Below are positions 30,595 through 39,575 of a DNA stretch of 64,000 nucleotides, piece by piece. The notes beneath the pieces are model-generated. The model saw only the letters and a list, made by a program, of their open reading frames with translations. It was not told where the DNA came from and did no database searches. Source of the DNA: JAHDBG01 sp963922315. GTDB taxonomy: Bacteria; Pseudomonadota; Gammaproteobacteria; Chromatiales; Chromatiaceae. The stretch lies in NCBI GenBank assembly GCA_963922315.1, contig CAWUID010000002.1, positions 16,888 to 80,887 of the forward strand. The letters run 5' to 3'. Position numbers and translations under genes: made by a program. Positions within the stretch are counted from its first letter, which is position 1, and each line of letters starts with the position of its first letter.

Positions 30595-31488
30595 TCAGTG
30601 CTGGCGTTGCACAATATAGTGCGCTACCTGACGCAACGGATCTGCCTTTTCATCGAAATCTGTCAGTTCTGCCAGAGCCTCATCAACGAACCGCTGCGCC
30701 ATATGGCGAGCACCCTGCAGACCCAGTAACGCAGGATAAGTCGGCTTATTCGCAGCCGCATCTTTCCCCGACTGTTTACCCGTATCGCGGGTATCTCCCA
30801 CCACATCCAGCACATCATCCTGCACCTGAAAGGCCAGGCCGATACACTTCGCATACCGGTCCAGATGCTGCTCAGTCTCCGCAGCAACATCCCTCCCGCA
30901 CAACACACCTAAACGTACACAGGCTCGGATTAACAGCCCGGTTTTGTGAATGTGGATATGTTCCAGATGGGGCAGATCAATCGGTTGTCCAACCGCATCA
31001 ATATCCAGTGCCTGACCAGCAACCAGGCCCTGTGCACCACTGGCAGCAAACAAATCACGCAACATTGTCAGATTGGCCTGCGGATCCGGCAATGGCGCTT
31101 CTGCCAATACCTGATATGCCAGGGTCAGCAAAGCATCACCTGCTAAAATCGCTGTCGCTTCATCAAACTGTTTGTGACAGGTTGGCATACCCCGGCGCAG
31201 ATCATCATCGTCCATGGCGGGCAAATCATCGTGCACCAGCGAAAAGGCATGTACCAGCTCAACTGCACAAGCCGGATGGTGCAACCATGCGTGTTCCGCG
31301 CCTACTGCCTGACCAGCCGCATACACAAGCAATGGCCGGATTCTCTTTCCCTTCGCCAATACGGCATACTGCATCGCCTGATACAGACGATGTGGTGCGT
31401 GGGTTGGATCAGGCAGATGCGCTTTTAAGGCCGCCTCAACCTGAGTACAACAAGTCGCGTGAAAGGCCTGAAAATCGGCATCAGACAT
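30595..31488 (-). CDS. ispA: Farnesyl diphosphate synthase (polyprenyl synthetase)
   Basis: A ~297-residue short-chain prenyltransferase that condenses IPP with DMAPP and GPP to farnesyl diphosphate. The first Asp-rich motif is in SLVHDDLPAMDDDDLRRG, the second in FQVQDDVLDVVGD. GKRIRPLLVYAAGQAVG is the usual substrate loop. An ATG at 31488 (reading MSDADFQAF) was preferred to 31515, which would overlap xseB further and adds basic residues not typical of the family. It overlaps xseB by 8 nt. The dxs gene that usually follows is absent. Confidence 0.95.
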   Translation of the reverse strand: MSDADFQAFHATCCTQVEAALKAHLPDPTHAPHRLYQAMQYAVLAKGKRIRPLLVYAAGQAVGAEHAWLHHPACAVELVHAFSLVHDDLPAMDDDDLRRGMPTCHKQFDEATAILAGDALLTLAYQVLAEAPLPDPQANLTMLRDLFAASGAQGLVAGQALDIDAVGQPIDLPHLEHIHIHKTGLLIRACVRLGVLCGRDVAAETEQHLDRYAKCIGLAFQVQDDVLDVVGDTRDTGKQSGKDAAANKPTYPALLGLQGARHMAQRFVDEALAELTDFDEKADPLRQVAHYIVQRQH

Positions 31489-31711
31489 CATCAGCAAAGA
31501 CCTCCGGTTGGGCATCCGGGTGATTCTGTGTCAGAATTCTGATTTGTTGCTCGGCGGCCTGTAGTTTCTGCTGGCAGGCTCGGGTAAGCTGAATACCGCG
31601 TTCAAACGCCTGCAGAGCGTCTTCCAGGCTCAGGGTGCCGGTTTCCATCTGCGCCACCAGTGATTCCAGTTCTTCCAGGGCAACTTCAAACGCAACCTTG
31701 TCCTGCGACAC
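31481..31711 (-). CDS. xseB: Exodeoxyribonuclease VII small subunit
   Basis: A 76-residue, mainly helical subunit of ExoVII, which degrades single-stranded DNA with XseA. FEVALEELESLVAQMETGTL and SLEDALQAFERGIQLTRACQ are the family core. The pair xseB-ispA is conserved in gammaproteobacteria. It is divergent from parE, with only 33 nt between the two starts for both promoters. Confidence 0.95.
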   Translation of the reverse strand: MSQDKVAFEVALEELESLVAQMETGTLSLEDALQAFERGIQLTRACQQKLQAAEQQIRILTQNHPDAQPEVFADDV

Positions 31712-31744
31712 GATACATTCTACCTTTGTACAAATACACGAAAT

Positions 31745-33643
31745 ATGACACCGTCATCTACTGAGTATACCGCTGCCGCCATCGAAGTGCTGAGCGGCCT
31801 GCAACCGGTGCGCAAACGCCCCGGCATGTACACAGACACCACCAGCCCGAACCATCTGGCTCAGGAAGTGATTGATAACAGTGTGGATGAAGCGATCAGT
31901 GGCCATGCTCACACGATTCGGGTCACCCATTATCCGGACGGTTCCATCCAGGTAGAAGATGACGGGCGTGGTATGCCAGTGGACGAACACCCGGAACAAC
32001 GACTGCCCGGGGTCGAAGTGGTTCTGACGCAACTCCATGCCGGGGGTAAATTTTCAGACAAAAATTACCAGTTCTCCGGTGGATTACACGGCGTTGGCGT
32101 CTCAGTGGTGAATGCGCTTTCGACCCGACTGGAAGTCTGGATCAGACGCGGCGGCAAAGAATACCACATGGCTTTTGCAAGCGGTGCAAAAACCACCGGG
32201 TTGCAGGTTGTCCGGGCGGTGCGCAAAAAAGATACCGGTACCCGGCTGCGTTTCTGGCCGGATGCCGGTTTTTTTGATACGGCAACGATCAATCTGCGCC
32301 AGATGGCGAAAGGCTTGAAGGCGAAGGCCGTGTTATGCCCGGGACTGCGGATCAGCCTGGTATCGGAAGACCAGACGACCTGTCAGGAATGGTGCTATAC
32401 CGATGGCCTGCCCGGTTATCTGCAACAGGCACTGGCAGAGGCGGACAGCCTGCCGCAACCCTGCTACAGCGGACACCGCCAGAAACCGGAGGCCGACGTC
32501 CGCTGGGCGCTGGCCTGGCAGCCGCAAGGCGGCGAAGTTTATGCTGAAAGTTATGTGAATCTGATTCCGACCCCGCAGGGCGGCACGCATGTGAACGGGT
32601 TGCGCACCGGGCTGACCGAAGCGATCCGCGAATTTTGCGAATTTCGCCAGCTTTATCCACGCGGCGTCAAACTGGCACCGGAAGATGTCTGGCACAACCT
32701 GAGCTATGTCCTGGCTGTGCGGCTGCAGGAGCCACAATTTTCCGGCCAGACCAAAGAACGGCTGTCCTCGCGTGGCTGTGCTGGTTGGGTCAGTGGTCTG
32801 ATCAAAGATGCGTTCAGCCTGTGGCTGAACGAACATACCACGCAGGCAGAACAGATCGCTGCACTGGCGATCCAGCATGCACAAACGCGGTTGCGCAACA
32901 GCAAAAAGGTCGCGCGCAAAAAAATCGTGCAGGGCCCTGCCCTGCCCGGCAAGCTAACCGATTGTCTGAGTGACGACCGGGAACGCAGCGAACTGTTTCT
33001 GGTAGAAGGCGATTCCGCCGGCGGATCCGCCAAACAGGCACGGGATAAAGACTTTCAGGCAGTGATGCCGCTGCGCGGCAAAATCCTGAACACCTGGGAA
33101 GTCGAATCTGCCGACATTCTGGCCTCACAGGAAGTGCACGACATCGCGGTTGCCATCGGTGTGGATCCGGGCAGCGACGACTTATCGCGACGTCGCTTTG
33201 GCAAGATCTGCATCCTGGCAGATGCTGACTCAGATGGTGCCCATATCGCCACCTTATTATGCGCCCTGTTCCTGCGTCATTTTCGCGACCTGGTACTGGC
33301 CGGACATATCTATGTGGCGATGCCGCCACTGTACCGGATTGATGTCGGCAAACAGGTGCATTACGCGCTGGATGAGGAAGAGCGCGCAGCGGTACTGGCG
33401 CGTATTCAGGCCGACAAACCGGGCAAAATCAATATCCAGCGTTTCAAGGGCCTGGGCGAGATGAACCCGCCGCAATTACGCGAAACCACCATGCACCCGG
33501 ATACCCGCCGCCTGGTACAACTGGTGCTGACCGACGGCGACGACACCGTACAGCGGATGGATCGGCTACTGGCCCGCAAGCGGGCCGCAGACCGCCGCGC
33601 CTGGCTACAGGCCGAAGGTGACCAGGCCCGACTGGACACCTGA
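31745..33643 (+). CDS. parE: DNA topoisomerase IV subunit B
   Basis: A 632-residue type IIA topoisomerase ATPase subunit; with ParC it decatenates daughter chromosomes. GHKL motifs: VRKRPGMYTDTTSPNHL, EVIDNSVDEAISGH, DDGRGMPV, FSGGLHGVGVSVVNAL. Toprim: FLVEGDSAGGSAKQARDKDF and LADADSDGAHI. The length of ~630 and the TDTTSPNH variant separate it from GyrB (TDDGTGLHH). parC is not adjacent. Downstream (33644-33888) there is no clear gene; a 25-codon open piece at 33654-33728 is not recognisable. Confidence 0.97.
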   Translation: MTPSSTEYTAAAIEVLSGLQPVRKRPGMYTDTTSPNHLAQEVIDNSVDEAISGHAHTIRVTHYPDGSIQVEDDGRGMPVDEHPEQRLPGVEVVLTQLHAGGKFSDKNYQFSGGLHGVGVSVVNALSTRLEVWIRRGGKEYHMAFASGAKTTGLQVVRAVRKKDTGTRLRFWPDAGFFDTATINLRQMAKGLKAKAVLCPGLRISLVSEDQTTCQEWCYTDGLPGYLQQALAEADSLPQPCYSGHRQKPEADVRWALAWQPQGGEVYAESYVNLIPTPQGGTHVNGLRTGLTEAIREFCEFRQLYPRGVKLAPEDVWHNLSYVLAVRLQEPQFSGQTKERLSSRGCAGWVSGLIKDAFSLWLNEHTTQAEQIAALAIQHAQTRLRNSKKVARKKIVQGPALPGKLTDCLSDDRERSELFLVEGDSAGGSAKQARDKDFQAVMPLRGKILNTWEVESADILASQEVHDIAVAIGVDPGSDDLSRRRFGKICILADADSDGAHIATLLCALFLRHFRDLVLAGHIYVAMPPLYRIDVGKQVHYALDEEERAAVLARIQADKPGKINIQRFKGLGEMNPPQLRETTMHPDTRRLVQLVLTDGDDTVQRMDRLLARKRAADRRAWLQAEGDQARLDT

Positions 33644-33888
33644 ACAACTCATCATGCGACATATCGATGACACCCGACACACTCCCCTCCTGTTCGAGAA
33701 CTATGGCCCCTTGTGTCAGGATAGATGACGGTTGTTCTGATGAGAGATCTCATTCTTAGTGCATACGTTGTGTGATGCCAGATAGTGGCAAACTGGCACA
33801 CTGACCGTGACTGTCTTCACTCCGGTTGGTTGCTCAAGCTGGTGGGAAAGATTATGACCAGACGAAGGAGTTAGATGGTAGCATCATG

Positions 33889-35337
33889 CTAACGGCGCCA
33901 GAAAGCGGGTGAGAGCAGGACCAACAGGGTGAAGATTTCGAGTCGGCCAAGTAGCATGGCGAAACAGAGGATACCTTTGCTGATGTCTGGCAGGTCGGCA
34001 TAATGTGCCCCGACCTGCCCCAGTCCAGGGCCGAGGTTGTTGATGCTGGCGGCAGTTGCGCTGAAGGCGGTGATCAGGTCCAACCCGGTGGCGGCCAGAC
34101 TCAGGTAGATCAGGCTGAAGCTGGCGACATACAGTGCAAAAAAGCCCCAGACGGCACCGACGATTCTGGATGAAATCACTTTGTCGCCGATGCGCAGCGG
34201 GAGCTGGGCGTTCGGGTGAATCAGGCGCATGATTTCGCGCGCGCCTTGTTTGAACAGCAGCAGGATGCGGATCACTTTCATGCCCCCGCCGGTGGATCCG
34301 GCACAGCCGCCGATAAAGCTGCTGAACAGTAACAGTATGGTGATAAAAGCTGGCCACTGGTACCAGTCGGCAGTGGTAAAGCCGGCAGTGGTGGCGATCG
34401 ACACGGCCTGGAACAGGCCCTGGCTGACGTTGTCCTGCCAGTCGGCGTCGGTGTTGGTCAGGAGCAGTCCGAGGATGGTACCAAATACGACCAGGCTGAG
34501 CAGGCTGATGTACAGTCGGCATTCGGCATCCTGCCAGTAGATGCGCAGGTTGCGCCGACGCAATGCGACAAAATGTAGTGCAAAGTTGATTGCGGCAATC
34601 AGCATGAACACGATGGCGACTGCCTGCACGGCCTGGCTGTTGAAGTAGCCAAGGCTGGCATCATGGGTGGAGAAGCCGCCGATGGCAATGGTTGAGTAGG
34701 CGTGGCCCAGGGCGTCGAACGGGCTCATCCCGGCAGCCCAATAGGCAATGGCGCAGATCAGGGTCAGACCCAGATAAATCAGCCACAGTGCTTTTGCAGT
34801 TTCGGTGATGCGTGGGGTGAGTTTCGCATCTTTCATTGGCCCTGGAGTTTCAGCCCGATACAGTTGCATACCACCGATACCGAGCAGTGGCAGGACGGCG
34901 ACGGCCAGGACGATGATGCCCATGCCGCCAAGCCATTGCAGTTGTTGCCGGTAGTACAGGATGGCACGTGGCAGGTCGTCCAATCCGGTGATGACAGTGG
35001 CGCCGGTGGTAGTCAGACCGGAAACAGATTCGAACAGGGCGTCGATAACGGACAGGTGGGGTTCGTGGGCGAGGATGAATGGCAGAGCGCCGATCGCGGT
35101 TAGTACCAGCCAGAACATGGCGACGACGATAAAGCCATCGCGCAGTTGCATGTCGCGGCGTGGCCGGAGGACTGGCAGCCAACTGATCAGACCGGCGCTC
35201 AGGGTCAGGCTGAATGCGGTAGCAAATGCGGTAGCGGTGCCATCTGCGTCGTAGAGAGCGAGTCCCAGCGGTGGCAGCAGGGTCAGGCTGAAGAAGGTCA
35301 GCAGGATGCCGAGGATGCGCTGGATCGGTGAGGACAT
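33889..35337 (-). CDS. trkH: Trk potassium uptake protein TrkH
   Basis: A 482-residue inner-membrane K+ channel subunit with the four-fold M1-P-M2 layout. The selectivity-filter regions appear as ESVSGLTTTGATVITGLDDL (first loop), STIAIGGFSTHDASLGYF, ATTAGFTTADWYQW and ATAASINNLGPGLGQVG. FIGGCAGSTGGGMKVIRIL is a family signature. The gene follows trkA with 6 nt between them, so the cytosolic gate TrkA and the channel are co-expressed. Length matches E. coli TrkH (483). In another minus-strand frame an open reading shadow covers its 3' half and was ignored. Confidence 0.97.
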   Translation of the reverse strand: MSSPIQRILGILLTFFSLTLLPPLGLALYDADGTATAFATAFSLTLSAGLISWLPVLRPRRDMQLRDGFIVVAMFWLVLTAIGALPFILAHEPHLSVIDALFESVSGLTTTGATVITGLDDLPRAILYYRQQLQWLGGMGIIVLAVAVLPLLGIGGMQLYRAETPGPMKDAKLTPRITETAKALWLIYLGLTLICAIAYWAAGMSPFDALGHAYSTIAIGGFSTHDASLGYFNSQAVQAVAIVFMLIAAINFALHFVALRRRNLRIYWQDAECRLYISLLSLVVFGTILGLLLTNTDADWQDNVSQGLFQAVSIATTAGFTTADWYQWPAFITILLLFSSFIGGCAGSTGGGMKVIRILLLFKQGAREIMRLIHPNAQLPLRIGDKVISSRIVGAVWGFFALYVASFSLIYLSLAATGLDLITAFSATAASINNLGPGLGQVGAHYADLPDISKGILCFAMLLGRLEIFTLLVLLSPAFWRR

Positions 35338-35343
35338 GGCAGG

Positions 35344-36717
35344 CTACAGGAAGGTGATGTCGACCTGGAACAGTCGTTCGACAGCGGCGATTTTGCGTTT
35401 GTCGGTGACAAACAGGATCAGGTGGTCTTCTGCTTCTATCCGGGTATCATGGTGCGCGATAATCACCTGGTTGCCGCGTACAATCGCGCCGATTCTGGCT
35501 TCTTCCGGCAGGCGGATTTCGTCTATCCGCCGCCCGACCACCCGGGAGGATGTCCGGTCGCCGTGGGCAATCGCTTCTATGGCTTCGGCTGCGCCCCGGC
35601 GTAGTGCATGTACAGCAGCGACGTCGCCCCGGCGTACATGGGTCAGCAGGGAGCCGATGGTGGCTTGTTGCGGTGAGATGGCGATGTCGATAGTCCCCGA
35701 CTGTACCAGATCAACATAGGCGGCCCGGTTGATCAGGGCCATCACTTTGCGTGCTCCCAGACGTTTGGCCAGCATCGCTGACAGGATGTTCACCTCGTCG
35801 TCATCCGTGACTGCACAGAAGACGTCGGTGCGCTCAATGTTTTCCTCAAGCAGAAGTTCTTCGTCGGCGGCATCACCATGCAGCACAATGGTGCGGGACA
35901 GTTGTTCAGCGATTTTTTCGGCGTGTTGCTGGTTATGTTCTATCAGTTTGACCTGGTAGTCAGATTCCAGTGCGGCGGCCAGGCGCCGTCCGATGTTACC
36001 GCCGCCGGCGAACATCAGCCGCCGGAAGGGTTTTTCTGCTCGCCGCAGTTCCCGCATCACAGCGCGGATGTTGTTGGCGGCAGCCAGGAAAAACACTTCG
36101 TCGTCTACTTCAACATGGGTATCGCCAGTCGGGTCTATCGCCTGGCCCTGACGATATATGGCAACCACCCGGGCTTCTTCACCGCGCAAGTGCTGGTTCA
36201 GGGTGCGCAGCGCATGGCCTACCAGTGGTCCGCCATGGTAGGCGTGTAGTGCGACCAGCCGGACTTTGCCCTGGGCAAAATCCAGTACCTGTAATGCGCC
36301 CGGGTGTTGTATCAATCGCAGGATATAGTCAGTGACCAGTTGTTCCGGGCTGATCAATACGTCTACCGGCAATGCCTGGTGGCAAAACAGATTCGGGTAG
36401 GCCAGGTATTCTGGTGCGCGTACCCGGGCGATTTTGGTTGGTGTGTGGAACAGGGTCCAGGCAGCCTGGCAGGCGACCATGTTTGTTTCGTCACTATGGG
36501 TGACAGCGATGATCATATCCGCATCTTCTGCCCCGGCTTGTTGCAGTATGTGCGGGTGGGATGCCTGGCCCTGAACGGTGCGGATATCGAGTCGGTCCTG
36601 TAGTTCCCGGAGCAGGTTGTTGTTGTGATCAACGACGGTGATGTCGTTGGCTTCGCTGGCCAGGTTGCGGGCAACGGTGGTGCCAACCTGGCCAGCCCCC
36701 AGTATGATGATTTTCAC
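35344..36717 (-). CDS. trkA: Trk potassium uptake regulator TrkA
   Basis: A 457-residue cytosolic gating protein of the Trk system, with two RCK (KTN plus TrkA-C) units. The first Rossmann motif is MKIIILGAGQVGTTVARNL (residues 1-19), ending with the acidic ITVVDHN. The second is RLMFAGGGNIGRRLAAAL near residue 233. NAD(H) or ATP binding sets channel activity. The C-terminal IIAHHDTRIEAEDHLILF is the standard TrkA-C end. Operon order is djlA, trkA, trkH, in which the first gap is 11 nt. Confidence 0.97.
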   Translation of the reverse strand: MKIIILGAGQVGTTVARNLASEANDITVVDHNNNLLRELQDRLDIRTVQGQASHPHILQQAGAEDADMIIAVTHSDETNMVACQAAWTLFHTPTKIARVRAPEYLAYPNLFCHQALPVDVLISPEQLVTDYILRLIQHPGALQVLDFAQGKVRLVALHAYHGGPLVGHALRTLNQHLRGEEARVVAIYRQGQAIDPTGDTHVEVDDEVFFLAAANNIRAVMRELRRAEKPFRRLMFAGGGNIGRRLAAALESDYQVKLIEHNQQHAEKIAEQLSRTIVLHGDAADEELLLEENIERTDVFCAVTDDDEVNILSAMLAKRLGARKVMALINRAAYVDLVQSGTIDIAISPQQATIGSLLTHVRRGDVAAVHALRRGAAEAIEAIAHGDRTSSRVVGRRIDEIRLPEEARIGAIVRGNQVIIAHHDTRIEAEDHLILFVTDKRKIAAVERLFQVDITFL

Positions 36718-36728
36718 CTGGATACCCG

Positions 36729-37535
36729 CTAGAAGTTGCGTTCGCGCCGGATCACTTCGTAGGCCTGTTTGATTTCGTGTGTTTTGCGGGCGGCAACCTG
36801 CATCATTTCTTCCGGTAGTCCTTTTGAGACCAGTTTATCCGGATGATGCTGGCTGAGCAGGCGTCGATAGGCCCGTTTGATTTCAGCTGCTGAAGCCTGC
36901 GGGGCGATACCCAGTAGCGCATATGCATCTGCTGTTGAGGGTTTTGACCGGGCTGAGCGTTGTCCTGACTGCTGATAGCCGCGCCCGGCTTGTACCATCC
37001 GCTCCAGGCGCCGATAATGCGCCTCGCTCACTCCCAGACTGGCGCAGATCTGGAGTAACAGCTGGTCTTCTGTGGTATGCATCTGACCGTCGGCATAGGC
37101 GGCATGCAGTTGTATTTCCAGGAAGGTTTGTAACAACCCTGGTCTGCCTCGGCAGACCTGACCTAGCTCATGTAGTCTGGCTTGCAGGTCACACTGGTCT
37201 GCTTTGCCTTCGTTGAACAATCGGATTGCTTCTGCACGTTGGGTAGCATTCAATCCGAGTTGTGTAATGACCTGCTCGGCCAGGCGAATTTCAGCCTGGC
37301 TGATCTGCCCGTCTGCCTTTGCCAGTTTGCCCATGATCTGGAAGGTTGCGCGAAAAAAGATCGCTTCAACCTGTTCCCGGCTGGTAAAGTTAAACGGATG
37401 CTGAAACTGGTGCAGCGGTATCTGGCGCCAGCCCCGGTCAAACTGATGCCCCAGCATCGCGCCGAAGATGGCGCCCCAGATGCCACCAAACAGGTGCCCG
37501 AAGAACGCGCCGATAATTTTCCCCCACCACTGCAT
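36729..37535 (-). CDS. djlA: Co-chaperone DjlA
   Basis: A 268-residue J-domain protein. The N-terminus is one Gly-rich transmembrane helix (GAFFGHLFGGIWGAIFGAMLG) of the kind needed for DjlA dimerisation. A TerB-like helical domain follows (FQIMGKLAKADGQISQAEI). The C-terminal J domain has YALLGIAPQASAAEIKRAYRRL and the HPD tripeptide in LSQHHPDKL, which stimulates DnaK ATPase. It leads the trkA-trkH operon, and its start is 22 nt from the family 3 repeat. Confidence 0.95.
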   Translation of the reverse strand: MQWWGKIIGAFFGHLFGGIWGAIFGAMLGHQFDRGWRQIPLHQFQHPFNFTSREQVEAIFFRATFQIMGKLAKADGQISQAEIRLAEQVITQLGLNATQRAEAIRLFNEGKADQCDLQARLHELGQVCRGRPGLLQTFLEIQLHAAYADGQMHTTEDQLLLQICASLGVSEAHYRRLERMVQAGRGYQQSGQRSARSKPSTADAYALLGIAPQASAAEIKRAYRRLLSQHHPDKLVSKGLPEEMMQVAARKTHEIKQAYEVIRRERNF

Positions 37536-37556
37536 AATGTAACCTTCTGTGTAGAA

Positions 37557-37634
37557 GGCACTTCTGAAAACGATGGTGCTTGCAAAGACTTGTTCGTCTC
37601 GTTTTTGCTTCGCTCGTGACGTTTTCAGAGGCGC
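37557..37634. repeat. Short inverted-repeat element (family 3), copy 2
   Basis: A 78-bp unit between divergent djlA and the ferredoxin gene with inverted ends GGCACTTCTGAAAACG and CGTTTTCAGAGGCGCC. Arms CTTGCAAAGACTTG and TTTGCTTCGCTCGTGACG match, inverted, the copy at 12028-12144, which has ~40 bp more in its centre. It lies in the likely promoter area of both neighbours. Confidence 0.75.
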
Positions 37635-37644
37635 CCTGAAATTT

Positions 37645-37968
37645 ATGAGTTATTACCAACAACACGTCTTTTTTTGTACCAACCTGCGCGACAATGCGCG
37701 CCAGTCATGCCAGCAATGCGATGCTCAGGCCGCACGGGATTATGTCAAACAGCGCTGTAAGACTTTGTTTCCCGATCCTCATGCGATTCGTATCAACAGT
37801 GCCGGTTGTCTGAATCGTTGTAAGCTCGGCCCGGTGCTGGTGATTTATCCGCAAGGTGTCTGGTATCGTTACGATAACCAGCGTGATCTGGACGACATTA
37901 TTGATCAACATTTGCAAAAAGGCGAGGTAGTCGAACGACTGTTGTTGCCAGCATCTGTTACGTCGTAA
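37645..37968 (+). CDS. Thioredoxin-like [2Fe-2S] ferredoxin
   Basis: A 107-residue protein with the thioredoxin-like ferredoxin pattern: HVFFCTNLRDNARQSCQQCD near the N-terminus, and NSAGCLNRCKLGPVLVIYPQG in the middle, giving the four or five Cys that hold one [2Fe-2S] cluster. The end VWYRYDNQRDLDDIIDQHL is the family C-terminus. Start ATG 37645 was chosen, since a longer frame from 37573 would run through the family 3 repeat. Its partner and pathway are unknown. Confidence 0.9.
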   Translation: MSYYQQHVFFCTNLRDNARQSCQQCDAQAARDYVKQRCKTLFPDPHAIRINSAGCLNRCKLGPVLVIYPQGVWYRYDNQRDLDDIIDQHLQKGEVVERLLLPASVTS

Positions 37969-37987
37969 CGGTTTTTCCGCCAGGTTG

Positions 37988-39214
37988 TCAGGGGTGCAGG
38001 GTGTGCCGCCGTGCGATTGTCCGTATCGTGTCTGGTACGATACCCAGTTCAGCAGCGATGGCTGGCCATTGGCTCAGCGCCTGGGTAGTTTGTTCGATGA
38101 TGGTGAGTGCCTGATCAGGCCTGATATCAGTCAGTTTTGCCAGGTCAGTCAGGTCCTTCCGGGTAAATTGCTGACTTTCTCCCATCAACAGGGTGCTCTG
38201 TTCGCCGTTCGGGCCAGATGAGTAGGTGATGTCATATGCGGGTGAAAAGATCCAGTCACCCGTCTTATCCAGGATAAATGAAAAGTTTTTTGCATGATCG
38301 TCCCGGTTGTGTGACAGCACATTGAAGACGGCCAGCCGGTACAGTTTTTCGACTTGTCTGACAGATCGGGTCAGAACAGAACAGGCTCTGATCAGATCCT
38401 GATAATCCAGGCAAGGCGTTCTGAAGTCTGCGTGCAATAAACCACAGGCACTGACGACATGGCGACGCTGGTTGTGCTGGCGGTCAAACCGCTGTGTTGC
38501 AAAATAGCGTTCCTGTAATAACCGGACTGCTGGCATCTCAACCCCGGCCAGTTGTGCCATCCGGGCATATGCATATTCAATCAGGCCGGATTGCGGGTCA
38601 TCATAGGTCTGGTTGAATTTGACGATCCAGTGCTGAAAACCGGCTGGTACATCACCCACGCCGGGTATGATTTGAGCGTCTTGCGCATGCAGGCCGATCA
38701 GTGCCTTCGGGCGCGCTCCGGCAGATGAACCGTTCAGCCTGAACAGTTGTTCGGAAAATTCGGCCTTTTCCTGGATCAGAGCAGCCTGTTCTGCCAGGTT
38801 GGCCAGATTCAGCGGCATGTCCTGCTCGCTGATGTCGCTATAATCAGGCAGATAGGTCAGTGCCCCCATTGCCTGCTGACCGACAGCACACAACCGATCC
38901 AGAGGTGAACAGCGGGCTGGTTCAATCTGGTGTGATCTGAGTTTCCGATCCAGCAACAAACGCCCCCAGCCGTCTGGCAGACTGTCATTAAATACGCCGG
39001 GCAATCCCTCAAATAAGTGTGGATCTGAACGTATCAGCCCTGATTTGAGTGGTAGCCTGAAGGGTGAAATCTGCAGGTCGGTATGGATAAACGTTGCATC
39101 ATATTCAAAAAAGATGACACGATCTTTGATTGCCAATCGCCCTACCGGCAGGATTGTATCCTGATCAAAACGCAGCTCCACAGTCACTTTCGTGGCTGGT
39201 ATAAATCTGCTCAT
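37988..39214 (-). CDS. hipA: HipA-type Ser/Thr kinase toxin
   Basis: A 408-residue HipA-family kinase; the E. coli model phosphorylates glutamyl-tRNA synthetase and causes persistence. The N-terminal couple domain (GRLAIKDRVIFFEYD) is followed by the Ser-containing loop FRLNGSSAGARPKALI, matching the autophosphorylated gate of HipA. Catalytic residues are in VLSHNRDDHAKNFSFILD, and the metal-binding Asp in FSPAYDITYSS. All seem present. The target could differ. It overlaps hipB by 4 nt in the standard hipBA order (antitoxin first). Confidence 0.93.
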   Translation of the reverse strand: MSRFIPATKVTVELRFDQDTILPVGRLAIKDRVIFFEYDATFIHTDLQISPFRLPLKSGLIRSDPHLFEGLPGVFNDSLPDGWGRLLLDRKLRSHQIEPARCSPLDRLCAVGQQAMGALTYLPDYSDISEQDMPLNLANLAEQAALIQEKAEFSEQLFRLNGSSAGARPKALIGLHAQDAQIIPGVGDVPAGFQHWIVKFNQTYDDPQSGLIEYAYARMAQLAGVEMPAVRLLQERYFATQRFDRQHNQRRHVVSACGLLHADFRTPCLDYQDLIRACSVLTRSVRQVEKLYRLAVFNVLSHNRDDHAKNFSFILDKTGDWIFSPAYDITYSSGPNGEQSTLLMGESQQFTRKDLTDLAKLTDIRPDQALTIIEQTTQALSQWPAIAAELGIVPDTIRTIARRHTLHP

Positions 39215-39489
39215 GGCAAGGTTTTCAACAGGTCATCCATGGAGGTGTAAGGCGTTGGCTCGCTGTAAAACAGGGTCATCAGATCATCTGCCAGTTCCAG
39301 CACAAATAGCAGCTTTATGAAAGATGTCAGCGATATCTGACCGGTCTGCTCATATTTTCGTAAGGTGGACAGAGAAACTCCGGATTTTTCCGCTAACCTG
39401 GCCTGACTGAGTTGCATTTGTTTTCTGCGTGTCCTGATGGCCTGACATAACTCGGTTGATAATTCTTTCGGCGTTCTGAGTGATACCAT
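39211..39489 (-). CDS. hipB: HipB-type helix-turn-helix antitoxin
   Basis: A 92-residue protein with a Cro/C1-type helix-turn-helix: LCQAIRTRRKQMQLSQARLA then EKSGVSLSTLRKYEQTGQIS, followed by a short helical tail. It should bind HipA and repress the operon through an operator just upstream (inverted repeat at 39498-39531). ATGA overlap with hipA. The first residues are MVSLRTPKEL. Confidence 0.92.
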   Translation of the reverse strand: MVSLRTPKELSTELCQAIRTRRKQMQLSQARLAEKSGVSLSTLRKYEQTGQISLTSFIKLLFVLELADDLMTLFYSEPTPYTSMDDLLKTLP

Positions 39490-39497
39490 AGTGGTTA

Positions 39498-39531
39498 TAT
39501 TGTACGATATTTAGCGAAAAATAATACAATA
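39498..39531. promoter_or_regulatory. Candidate HipB operator between hipBA and the helicase gene
   Basis: Perfect 7-bp inverted repeat TATTGTA (39498-39504) and TACAATA (39525-39531), centre to centre about 27 bp, in the 86-bp intergenic region. The spacing puts the half sites on nearly the same DNA face. It begins 8 nt upstream of the hipB start, an autoregulation position. HipB as binder is inference. The divergent helicase gene starts 44 nt to the right and could share the control. Confidence 0.5.
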
Positions 39532-39575
39532 ATGTTACTTTTTGTAAAGTTGTTTGTTGCCTGGAAATCATTCTG

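Noticed and set aside
33644..33888. Possible small gene between parE and trkH (25 codons at 33654-33728)
   Set aside because: Too short, no family match and no conserved context; only a small palindrome (TAGCATCATGCTA) near 33876-33888.
33884..34522. 212-codon open frame within trkH
   Set aside because: It is in another frame of a clear trkH gene; Pro/Arg/His-rich composition is typical of a GC-rich shadow.
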